This document shows positions 1 through 9,515 of a stretch of DNA of 34,722 nucleotides, one piece after another. A program made the position numbers and the translations under genes. Source of the stretch: Mesotaenium endlicherianum (Eukaryota; Streptophyta; Zygnematophyceae; Zygnematales; Mesotaeniaceae). The notes beneath the pieces are model-generated. The model was not told the DNA's origin. It ran no database searches and was given only the letters and a program-made list of their open reading frames with translations. The stretch's first letter is position 1, and each line of letters opens with the position of its first letter. The stretch covers positions 80,830 to 115,551 of the forward strand of contig WELA01007268.1 in the NCBI GenBank assembly GCA_009602735.1, in the 5' to 3' direction.

Positions 1-10
1 GGGGGGGGGG
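1..10. other. G homopolymer at the window edge
   Basis: The window opens with ten G and closes with a six-G run at 34717-34722. Together they look like contig or scaffold edges rather than biological sequence. The RUS3-like exon begins only a few bases later, so the first bases of that region may be unreliable. Confidence 0.5.
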
Positions 11-18
11 ATGTGCAG

Positions 19-3000
19 CCAACTACCGGGCAGTGAGGAGCTTGTGCCTGAGCAGTGTGAACGGGGAGCGGCTCGCTCTCCTGCTGCGGCACTTTCAAAG
101 TCACGGCTCTGGTGGGTGGCGCCCTCCCTCCCTCCCTCCCTCCCTTCCTTCCTTTCTCGCTCCCTCTTTCCCTTCCACCCTCCAGCCGGGCCGCCCTCCC
201 TCACTCTTGTGTCCAAACCTCCTTCCTCTCCTGCCGCAACGCGCTCACGGAGTTTCGTAAGAATGGCAATCCAAAATCAACCCAGATCCCCTGTACTCTT
301 CAGAACCTCCCCTCTGTCTCTAGGTTCCCCTCTGTCTCTCTACGAGCTCTTGCCCCTGGTTGCCAAGGTATCGTCGGAGGGCACAGGAGTCCTCACGCAC
401 AGGACAGGACGGGGGCAGGGCAGAGGCAGAGGCAGGGACAGGGGGAGGGCAGGGCTGGGTTGCATTACGCAGCAAGAGTGTTGTTGTGTTGGTTGTGATT
501 GGCTGGCGAGCTGGCTGCATGTGGCATTAGCAGCAGCTGTCGCGGCGATGCTTGGTCCGCAAGTGCACGACGAGCCAGGTCGTGTTTGGGACGTGCTTGG
601 CTGACGTGCTCGGGACCACGCACGGAGGTGTGTGTGCATCTTGCAAGAGTGGGGACGTTGTACTGGGAGGATAGGCAGTGTGAGGATGTCCCCATGAAAT
701 GTTTTGGAGCCAAGTGGAAGGCACCTCACACGGAACCGCGTGCAGCGTGTGAGCACCATGCAAGGAAATGCCTCCCTCTTTCTTTCTTCTCTATCTTTCT
801 CTCCCTCTCTCTCTTTCACACACACAGAGACGGACGCATACACACAGGCACGCATGGGGCCGCATGCGCATGCGGCCCCATGCGTTAAGCTTTCTGTAAA
901 GAAGCCCATCTAGCACCTGTAGCACGTCAGTCGCTCAACGCAAGCAAGCAGCAGGCAAGTCTCAGAGAGATCGTACCGCACTGTTGCCTGCGCTGTGTCC
1001 CGCAGTGCTATCGTCGCGGCAGGTGTCGCCCCTTGAGCGCGTCCTGCCGCTCCCTAGCTGGCTCCACACTACTGAAGGGGGGCCCTCATCTTCCTCCATT
1101 GTCTTTGGCGCGCGGCTGGCGTCCTTACAGCTGGCAGAGGGGTGGGCATGCCACCTCCCTCTTGCTCTCTCTCCCTCCCTCCCTCTCTCCAGCTCCCTCT
1201 CTCCCATGTTCTCTGCATGTTCTCGGCAGGCCAAGTCTGCAATTGACCTGCACTGAGCACATTTTCCCCCCCGGTGACTTTCTGGGCATAGGGAGGAGAT
1301 GGTTCATAGGTAGTCCTCGTGACTTTCCCTTGCGTTCTTTGGTTCCTCTGTGCCGGAGATCTGTTCGCCAGGTGTCCATGCTTGCCTAGCGTTTGCCTCC
1401 CTCCTCCCTGCATGTGATGACTGCTCACTCCAGGCTGCACGTGAGAGCAGTACCACACCATTCTTCTCCTTCTGGGCGATCTTAGATGACAGCAGCTGGC
1501 ACAGCTGTGCCGGGAGAGAGAGAAACAGAGGTGTACACGCCTGTCTGTGCCCATGTGCGCGTCGGTGCGTGCGCCTGTGTCGCTGGGGCCGCTTGTTGGG
1601 GTGCAGCAACTAATGTTTGTGAATATCGTGTACCTTCAACGTAAGGGCTGACCACATACAAAGCACGTGCAGCCCCCCCAGCGTGTGTCCCTCGCCTCCA
1701 CCACCTGAAGCCCCCGAGCCACTGGCTGCTATTGAAATTTTTTTGCTTCCTTCTTCGTATTTCTTCTCTATCGTCTTCTTCTTCTTCTTCTTCATTCTAT
1801 TTGTTGTGGTCATTCCTTTCTCCTCAGAGTAGGAAGAGGAGAGCGGCTGTGACTTGCGGCTGAAGCACCTCTCCGCTCTGTGCAGGACAGGTGGCAGGGC
1901 CTCGCAAGACTGAAGCAGCGCTGCGGCGCAGGTCAGCCTCCTGCCCCGGGATTTCCTGTTAGTCTGTCCACCCGACACCTGCCCTCCCCCCGTACACCTG
2001 TCGTTCACGTAAGGAAGCTTCTCTCACCGTAGAGGGCCAGCCCATAAGCACTTCTGAAGCGGTTGTGGTACAGCCCAGAAGTTGAGTGCCATGTTGGAAA
2101 GTGTGGCACCAACCAGCGATGAACTTGGCCCTGTTCCAGTCCAGATTCATGCGTGCGTGTGCCCAGTTGCGCAGGGCTGGAGCAGACCCTCTCCTCCATT
2201 CACCGGCCGTCTGAGCATGCTGCCTGCTAGCTCAGGGATGCGAACGCTGCTCGTCTTTGCAGGCTCCGCTTGTCACGCGCGGTGCTCCGCTCCTGTGGGA
2301 GAAGAGCATTCTGGGAGCTTCCTTCTTGTAACTCCAGATGCAGGCACCACTTCACATGCGCGCACATACATGTCACACCTGTGTGGCACCTGTGGGTGTA
2401 GGTGTATGTGTCAGTGGGTGTGTGCGCGCGCGTGTATGTGTGTGTGTGTGTGTGTGTGAGTGTGTGTGTGCGCGCGTGGGCGTGGAAGGTTGGTTCTCTC
2501 TATTCTCCAGAGGGGAGGAGGGGAAGAGAAGGGGGAGGGGGGCGGGGAAGCGCAAGCAGAGGGGGGTAGGGGGATGCACATCTGGATCCTCCGGGCTCTG
2601 CATGAGCAGCCAGACGTAAGCCGGACGAGAAGGAGCCCAGCAAGAAAGGAGTTGCACTGCGTGCGTGTGCACGTGGGCTCTCTTCTGACATCCATCCACT
2701 TCGTGTCCTCCGGGCACTCTGTATCGTTTGGGGCACAGAAAAGTACATGCTGGTCCCCCGCGGGCAGGCAGTCCACGTGGTCCTCCACCGGTACGCCACG
2801 TCAGCCGACATGCTGCACGCCTACTGCCATGCGCTGCTGGTGGCTGAGGCTCTCCGAGGGACAGGTGGCCAATTAGGGGGGCCCGATGCTGCTGAGCTGG
2901 CCGCTAAGGAGTGGCTGACAAACCGGTACCCAGACTTTCTTGGAAAGGTACGGCAGAGGCAGCCTTCCTGGCATAGTGCGCTGTGACTTTTCCCGTGACG

Positions 3001-3816
3001 GCAGGCTGACTAGCAGGCTGACAGGCAGGCTGGTCAGCGGGGATGCCGAGGATGAGCTTGTTTGCGACCCCCATCAAGCTCAAGCCGCTGTCATCTCCTC
3101 TGCATTTTTGCCGTGCACCTGCCACTTCCATCCGCCCCCCATATATACCCTCGTTCTTTCCTTCCACCCTGTCTGTTGTTTCCCGTTGTGAGCCCTTGTG
3201 TAAGGATTCCGACGAGGGGAGTCGTCGATTAAAAACAATGCGAGTGGAGCAAGCTGCCTTGCGAGATTGATCGGCTCCACTTAGCGGGCAGAGCAACAAC
3301 GATGTCGGGCTCCGGTGCAGCGGGCTTTGAAAGGAAGGGCAGGCAGGAGGCTGCGATCCTGGCGTGTCGTACCGCTGGCCGTGCAACGCTTGCTTAGCCC
3401 CTGCTGCCGCGTCTGTAGAGTAGGAGTAGGCAGTGGGCTGCGCCCGCCTTCGAGGCCTCCTGAGGGCACCCACACGAATCCTTTTGTATGTGGCATCATG
3501 CGCACTACATGCAATTAGGAGGTCGCCGGAGCATTTGTGCCTGCGAGTAGGAACCTCCTTTGCACTGTACTGTGCTCACGGCGCAGTAACTCTGGCTGAG
3601 CAAGGTCCGTTGCTTTTGTGCGTGCGCACGTGCATGTGCGTGTACGTGTACCTGTGTGCGCGCGCGCGTTTGCGCTTGCAGCTGGCGCAAGCCGGGTGGG
3701 AGACGGGGAGGGTGCTGCTTGCCCCAGGTGACTGGCGGGCTGACTGGTCGCCACCGAGCGCGCATGGCCAGTCAGATGGGAAACCCGGAAGACCTGACGA
3801 GACCAAGGAGCAGTAG
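19..3816 (+). CDS. RUS3: RUS3-like (ROOT UVB SENSITIVE, DUF647) protein, 3' exons only
   Basis: This is the C-terminal part of a RUS/DUF647 family protein. RUS proteins are plant proteins linked to vitamin B6 homeostasis, UV-B responses and auxin transport; RUS3 itself is less well studied. I place exons at 19-111, 1006-1141, 1230-1273 (tentative), 2739-2947 and 3682-3816, and all phases agree. Recognisable blocks in order are NYRAVRSLCLSSVNGER, LSSRQVSPLERVLP, VFGARLASL, EKYMLVPRGQAVHVVLHRYA, TSADMLHAYCHALLVAEAL and LAQAGWETGRVLLAPGDW. They follow the order of Arabidopsis RUS3 as I remember it. The 44-nt linking exon rests mainly on phase and on spacing (19 residues, against about 18 expected between the flanking blocks). 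The catalogued DUF647 core lies in exons off the left end. The last exon ends in TAG. Assignment to RUS3 rather than another RUS paralogue is by memory of the family and is less sure than the family call. Confidence 0.82.
117..180. repeat. CT-rich polypyrimidine tract in a RUS3 intron
   Basis: Tandem CCCT units grade into mixed C/T sequence immediately after the donor of the first visible exon (GTGGGT at 112). ORFs drawn through it are proline/serine/leucine low complexity and are not genes. Confidence 0.8.
770..830. repeat. CT-rich simple repeat followed by a short CA run
   Basis: Within the large RUS3 intron (112-1005). It is pyrimidine-rich and ends in CACACACA. No coding signal was found in this intron apart from low-complexity frames. 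Confidence 0.65.
850..885. repeat. 36-bp perfect palindrome
   Basis: The 18 bases ACGCATGGGGCCGCATGC are followed directly by their exact reverse complement, with no spacer. The arms are GC-rich and could form a cruciform or, in RNA, a hairpin. It lies in a RUS3 intron about 120 bp upstream of the next exon's acceptor. Confidence 0.9.
1776..1793. repeat. (CTT)n microsatellite
   Basis: A short run of CTT units in the intron between the tentative exon 1230-1273 and the exon at 2739. The rest of that intron (1274-2738) has no exon I can support. A good-looking acceptor near 2264 leads only into frames that would create a stop at the 2739 junction. Confidence 0.75.
2406..2480. repeat. (TG)n / CG alternating purine-pyrimidine tract
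   Basis: About 75 bp of almost strictly alternating purine-pyrimidine sequence, with TG repeats flanked by CGCGCG blocks on both sides. This is sequence of the kind that can adopt Z-DNA. It is intronic to the RUS3-like gene. Confidence 0.8.
2508..2575 (+). repeat. G-rich purine tract with several G3+ runs
   Basis: A strongly purine-biased stretch with repeated GGGG and GGGGGG runs separated by one to a few bases, on the sense strand of the RUS3-like gene. It is a candidate G-quadruplex former about 160 bp before the acceptor of the exon at 2739. Confidence 0.6.
3612..3681. repeat. Alternating purine-pyrimidine tract abutting a 3' splice site
   Basis: A GTGCGTGCGCACGTGC-like sequence passes through GTACGTGTAC into a CGCGCGCG run. 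It stops just before the acceptor TTGCAG (ending at 3681) of the last RUS3 exon. It replaces much of the usual pyrimidine tract. Confidence 0.6.
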
Positions 3817-6330
3817 CCGTCGTGAGTGTAGAGCTACAGAGAGTTTCAGCGTATGTGGAGGATGCTTGGGTGGAGGGGGATACGCTCGCTAGCTTTGTGC
3901 GATCATACTTGTGCCTTAATAAGAAGGTGTCTCTTACAAACTCAAGCAGTTTATGTCGATGCCTTCTCCTGGCACTTATCCCCTGCCTCTCATTTTCTGA
4001 TGAAGTCTTAGCCTGCCTCCATCCTCCCAATTCAGGTGGGACCATGAAAGCTTTTTTTGCATCTTCTTAAGAGGTAGGTACGGCATTCTTGCAGCATTTT
4101 TTTGCACATTCATTCATGGTGACCATAGGTGTTTTTTCCCTCTCCGGTAGTTGTAATTTTGTTCACCAGAAATGGTCGTTATCTGCGCTCTAGCTGATAC
4201 TGACACTGGTCCCTACAATTTGAATGCCAATCTTTACACCCCCTGGTAGACATTCCTACTTTTTCCAATGCCAGTCTTGTTCCCGGTTGCCTGCACATAT
4301 TATAACGTGCTTTAGCCCTTGTATAAATTGTCACAAAATTGTTGCAAGATTTGTACATAAGAAGTTGAGAGCTTCTCAAGACATTGCCCAAGTGGCTAGT
4401 GTGAGCCCTTGCGCGTCAACTGGAGCTCGATGTCGCAGTGACATCCTCATGCTTTACTGAACTGAGTCATTATATGTACCAGCGAGCTTGAGGATAAGTA
4501 GTTTGTAAAATTCATTCTAAGCAAGAATGCATATAGCTATTCCAACTAATGGTTTCAAAGGTCCTAGCTAGGGCAGGTGTACATCAAGTCTCACTTTCAA
4601 TTATATTGAGATCTGGCTGACGGAAGTTGAAGACTTTAACCTGATGATACTGGATGGTCTCGGTATGGAACTATGCCATTGGAATGTATGCATCAATACG
4701 TCTTGAAAGTGTCAGCACTTTTAAAATGTTGTGGACGGATAGGAGTCTACCCATCGATATAAATAGACCATATTCAGTCAAGGGGGTCTACATATTACAA
4801 AAGGAAAAACCAGTTTCCCTATGCGAAGCCTCGTGTAAATCTCTCTCTCTACTGCAGCATGTAGCAGTATCCTGAGTGGCAGCAGACTGCATGCACACTG
4901 CCAAGAGAATATATATTATGGGCCATATATTGAAAAATAGTCAAGAATGCTGAAGCTATACTAGGCACCTACAATGCAACGAGAGACCAACAATAATCAT
5001 GCAGCTCTGCAACTTTGGTTGACAGACTACCTTCGGACACTGTGGACACGACATAAGGGAAGCTGCTGGAGACATGAAATGGTACATGCATTTTGGCAAA
5101 GCTGACGAGTTCAGGACAATAGGCCACTCAATTCCCCCTCAAAGAACAAAACATGATTTTTATAGCTATCGCGGGACCTTATGATGCCTTACATGCATAA
5201 ATTGATACAAGCACCATGCCCTTTTGTTACAAGAGAAGGTGCACAATACACCTTGTCAGAAACTGACCGGGGTTTTCATCACATTTCTCCTTCCCCTTCC
5301 TACAGTTAATTGTGCCTCTACACTAAGTTTGCTGGTTTAGCAGCACCTTAAGGCAGAAAAAAAAATCCTACAGAGGTTTGCACCTATTGCTGGGGAGAAG
5401 GTACATCACTAAAAGCTTGAATTAACCACTGAGCCCGTTCCAAGAGAAAAGAGGCACTTGGAAGCAACCAAGATCAGCTGATACTGATATTATCATGAAG
5501 GCATGTAAGAGAGGACGAGGTGGAAAAAGAATGATGCACCAAGGCTCCAAGGAAAGAACGAGTATGTGAATGCTACTGCAATACCATTGCAACAGGAAAC
5601 TTAAATTAAATATGCACATTTGCCATCAAGCACATGTCTTTTATGTAGGTGAAAGCTGCAACAGAAATGGTTTTATCCACCAACTCCTGTCAACAGAAGT
5701 CTTGACACAATACGTGCCATAAAGTTTTAGGTCTCATGGCAGTCGCACTGTGCCTTCAAGCTGAGGCACACAGATAGGGGGTCTTACCACATACTCTGGA
5801 AGGGCAACGAGAGGTTGCAAAATTTAACAGGCTACATCTGTAAATGCTATTTTTCCCCGTCACTTGTATATACAACCTCCTGCATATGTCTCCAAATAGT
5901 AACATATGTATCCTACTAAATGCTTGCAACAACCACCTGTCGATGAAACTTTGTAACCTACAGAAGTACCCTTTGCACAGGTGAAGGTAACACCGCAGGC
6001 CAGCTATGCCATGATCCACCCTTTGTGACTCCTTGCTGATTGTCACATTTTTTCAGCTTCTCCGGACTACCGGTTTTTGCAGTCCAAGATGTCAAATTCC
6101 GGAGGGGGGCATACATAAGCTGTTGCTGGTGCGTATGGCACCTTAACCTGGCCTTATCCTCTTGGCAAGCACATCGCTTTAAGAGCTCAGCAACTGAGGC
6201 CCTTCTAAAACAATGTGAACATTCTTGCTGCAGATGATGCACATGAACCGGTGCATGCATACCTTATCCCTGAAGGATAGTCAGACGTGAAGGATAGTTA
6301 GACGTGAAGTAAGCCTTTCCCTCCAATGTA
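3817..6330. other. Intergenic region without a recognised gene
   Basis: About 2.5 kb between the RUS3-like stop codon and the DOG1-like stop codon. GC content falls along it. Frames are short and carry no motif I recognise. The two genes converge here, so it should contain both 3' UTRs. A short imperfect direct repeat (GGATAGT..AGACGTGAAG) sits at about 6277-6308, just beyond the DOG1-like stop. Confidence 0.6.
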
Positions 6331-7170
6331 TCATCCTGCTCCAGCAATGGCTGCCATTGCTGCTGATGATGAATTTTTTGGTGTTTCTCCAAGTTTCCTC
6401 AAGGCTTGAAACAGCTCTGCTGCAGCTATCAGATACTGTGCCTGTTGCGTTGGGCTCAATATGCTCAGCATCCTCGCCAAAGTTTTCAAACGAAGAGCAT
6501 CTGCATCTACAAGTAAGAGCTCCAGCTTCTGCAGTTTTCCTTGCATGGCCTCCTCCAGAGCTTTCTGCTCAGCATCAGGAACACCATTGCTCCTATCGAC
6601 CCCGGGCTTGATTATCTTTAGAAGAGGTTGATCTGCCAGGCCCTGTTGAAGCAAGGCCAGCCTGCCGGATAGCTCATCTTCTTCTTTCTTTGTTGCTAGC
6701 TGTGCATCACTGATTTTCGTAAGTTGGCTAGCTGTCAATGACGCCAAGGAGGGTGAATCTATGCCCTTCAGGAAATCAGAAAGCTCTTCCTCCAAAGACT
6801 GCCCTGCTTGTGCATAGCCTAGCTGAAACACCATACAAGGCCTCCATCCCCCAAGCCACATGAATGCTTTCTCCAGCGGCGTTCTCCATTTTGCAGACAT
6901 AAATTCTACAACGTCTTCTTTGGCAGCTTTATCTTTTACTGTATAATATGTCTCATAATGCTTGAAGGCCTTGTCTACCAGCTTTTGCATGTCTGCATCT
7001 GGTAGCTTCTGCTGCAGAGCATCCAACAACTCCTGCGTATGTTTACCTTGCTCCCAACACCAATTTAAGTAGTAAGTCTCATACTTCTCATTGTTTGGCC
7101 CGTGCAAGCCTCCCATCCCATGCTGCCCCGGTAGCCTTATTCTGTGGGACGACTCAGCTAATTTAGCCAT
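6331..7170 (-). CDS. DOG1-domain protein (DOG1-like, no bZIP)
   Basis: A 279-residue protein made almost wholly of a DOG1 domain (DELAY OF GERMINATION 1 family; the same domain forms the C-terminal half of TGA bZIP factors). In Arabidopsis, DOG1 controls seed dormancy with PP2C phosphatases; DOG1-like paralogues are less characterised. Visible family blocks are YETYYLNWCWEQ (about 30-41), FMWLGGWRPCMVFQL (103-117), the LTASQL...EEDELS region (145-168), and the C-terminal helices LRLKTLARMLSILSPTQQAQ (226-245) and IAAAELFQALRKLGE (248-262). There is no basic region or leucine zipper, and the C-terminal block resembles DOG1-like proteins more than TGA factors. I chose the ATG at 7170; the frame stays open only to a TTG at 7209. 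Just upstream, GTGAGAG (7240) and TTGTCTAG (to 7196) could bound a 44-nt 5' UTR intron, which would be unusually short. The gene otherwise looks intronless and intact. Confidence 0.9.
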   Translation of the reverse strand: MAKLAESSHRIRLPGQHGMGGLHGPNNEKYETYYLNWCWEQGKHTQELLDALQQKLPDADMQKLVDKAFKHYETYYTVKDKAAKEDVVEFMSAKWRTPLEKAFMWLGGWRPCMVFQLGYAQAGQSLEEELSDFLKGIDSPSLASLTASQLTKISDAQLATKKEEDELSGRLALLQQGLADQPLLKIIKPGVDRSNGVPDAEQKALEEAMQGKLQKLELLLVDADALRLKTLARMLSILSPTQQAQYLIAAAELFQALRKLGETPKNSSSAAMAAIAGAG

Positions 7171-8559
7171 CTTAGCTTGCCCAATCCCAGAAGCCCTAGA
7201 CAAGAACAAAGGAAAAAAAAATTAAAACCCGAACTCTCACCCTCGAATTTGAGAACAAACAGTTATGTAGGCCTGCCCCGCTGCGCTGTAGGAGCAATTA
7301 TTCCAAGAAACTGCTTGCAACCACGAATTGCGACTTTTGTGTTAGGGAGACTGCCTGCACAGATCCAGAGGCTTTATTTGCGAGACAGGCTGGGGATAGA
7401 AAGAGATGATTGACGAAGCATTAAGAAACAAAATTGATGCTCTTTCCTTGCAAGCCAGCACCGTCTGCTCTTTTGTCGGGAATACGATCTCACAGAAAAA
7501 GCTGGAAAAGCACAAAACCACACGACTCACGAACACCAAGCTCTGCTTAGTGACAGCTACTGCGACAACAAAGACCGGCTCAGTTACGCCCAAATTTTAC
7601 GAAGCATATCGTGCACAATCTTGCGCGTTCATCCCATACGTCTTGAGCCCACATCTGCCCGGCTAGGTCCAGCTGGACAGCTGAAGTGAGCTCAACCATG
7701 AATAGTTTGGGCGGTCCTTGTCAATAATACTCATCAACATCTGATCGACATGCCTCCACTGCGCTCCACGCAAGCATTTCATGCAGCAGGAGGTACCGGG
7801 AGCAATTCCAGGAGGGGCCATTCTGGGCCATTCTTAACATTTTTCCTCATTTGGAGGAAACTGCAGAGAGCTTTCATAAATATCGAAACTGGACGGGATA
7901 GAATCGAGCAGCTAGGACAAGCTAGCAAGGGCGAGTCTTTATTCTGGAGTCAGGACTCTGGACTTTGGAGTCTCGACGGCCACAGGCACTACAGGTCTGA
8001 CTTCTATATTACTGGCCAGGACAACACGTCAATCACAACGTGCCGTGCGGGTGTGGTGAAGTGTAGTAGCTTAAATTATCACTCAGTATAACATCGACAT
8101 CCCCACTGAAGGTCAATATATCAAGCGTGACAATTGATAGCCGGTGGGTTGTAGTCTACAGAGTGCTCAAGCTAGTTCCCTCTACAATCCTGCTCAATTC
8201 ATTTCCTCTCGCCGGTGCCTTGACAGTTTACGATCCCCACAGGTCCTCAATGTGTTTCTAGGAACCACCCTTGAAATTATTAGTTACACAACTTATAATA
8301 GACACACCTCCTTGTAATGTAAAGCCTAGCCCCTGACCTGGTCAAGCCTGTGTACATCGGACTAATTTAAACGTGCAAAAGCTCCCCTTGTTGACTAGTA
8401 AGCTATCAATCAAAGGTCTTTGTTCGACTTTGAGATATCAACTTTTGTGTAAATTATTGCCATTGGCCGCCATAAGTCTATCTACAAATTTCAGTGTAAG
8501 GCTATGGCATATCTTGACCAAAAACCCTGAGATTGTGCAAGTCAAACAACTTTAAACAA

Positions 8560-9240
8560 CCTAATTCCGTCGACGCAAAAAGCAATGAAAAGCGATCTTA
8601 CCTCGATCCCGGTGGGTATCAATTTGGACCCACTTCGGGATTCCTAAGGTCAAATCTTAGATGGGGATTGTTTCACAAAGCAGCGTTGTGGTGGATTTTC
8701 CATTCTTGTGCACTTAAACGGCCGATCAAAACAATTTTCTAAAGCGAGTTTCTCAAATTTGCAAAGATGTCCATACTTGTTGATGAAAGACAAGGAAAAG
8801 CTCAGACAATTGATGGGTGTTCGATGTTAATCATCATTGTGATTCATTCATCACTATCAGAGAGTAAACCGTTTTCACCCAAACGGAGTGATGTGGCACG
8901 TATTTCTCGTATAAACAACACACATACCGTTTTACAACAAGAAAGTTATATTAACCTTTACCATTGTGGACTAAAGTCTCCCCCGTAACCTTCGGTATAG
9001 GATTTGAGTCCAAATTTGGATTCATGTCCAACTTTAAGATGTAAAAAAAAATTAGAGCGTCTCCACATCCTTCAACAAATGGTGAGAGAAAGTATACAAA
9101 TATATGTCATCAAACGAGCCCATATGGTATCCTTGAGATGTTTATGGAAACTCGTTATAGACATATATATATTTACTTCAAAATTTGATTATGTCAAAAT
9201 AATCAAAAATGTTCAAAAAATGATGTAATTAAATGCGCGT
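8560..9240 (+). repeat. Diverged dispersed repeat, copy 1
   Basis: Short blocks match, in the same order and on the same strand, the stretch starting near 29000. These include GCAAAAAG followed by GATC(C/T)CGGTGGGT, then a CGAG...TTTTCAAA-type block about 120 bp further on. The copies are strongly diverged, the limits are approximate and the family is unknown to me. Confidence 0.4.
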
Positions 9241-9479
9241 TATAACACATGAATGGTGAATGGATCGTTGAATTAGGAATCACTTATCTACACATTTACA
9301 ACGCTCCTTAAGTAAGCATCATAAATAAGTAAGAAAATTCACATACTTGATTTTTATTCTTAAAATATTGTTGGAAAACTCACGGGCTGCTATCGACAAT
9401 ATATGAGCATTAAGGGGTCGCACATTGATTTTTTCTTATTTGATTGAAAAAAGAATAAACACCAAGAGTGACGCATGAC

Positions 9480-9515
9480 GCGACACTTCTCTTTTGAGAG
9501 TGTCGCCTCTCAAAA
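9480..9515. repeat. Two overlapping, mutually exclusive inverted repeats
   Basis: Arms 9480-9491 and 9496-9506 pair with one bulged base around a TTTT loop. Alternatively TTTTGAGAG at 9492-9500 pairs with CTCTCAAAA at 9507-9515. The two hairpins share 9496-9500, so only one can form at a time. No gene is recognised nearby. Confidence 0.7.

Noticed and set aside
11..909. Long overlapping frames on both strands at the left end
   Set aside because: They are proline/serine/arginine-rich translations of CT- and G-rich repeats. Only the 19-111 segment matches a known family.
2240..2330. Possible RUS3 exon after the acceptor CGTCTTTGCAG near 2264
   Set aside because: The donors available downstream (before GTGGGA and GTAACT) leave a T in phase 1, which makes TAA at the junction with the exon at 2739.
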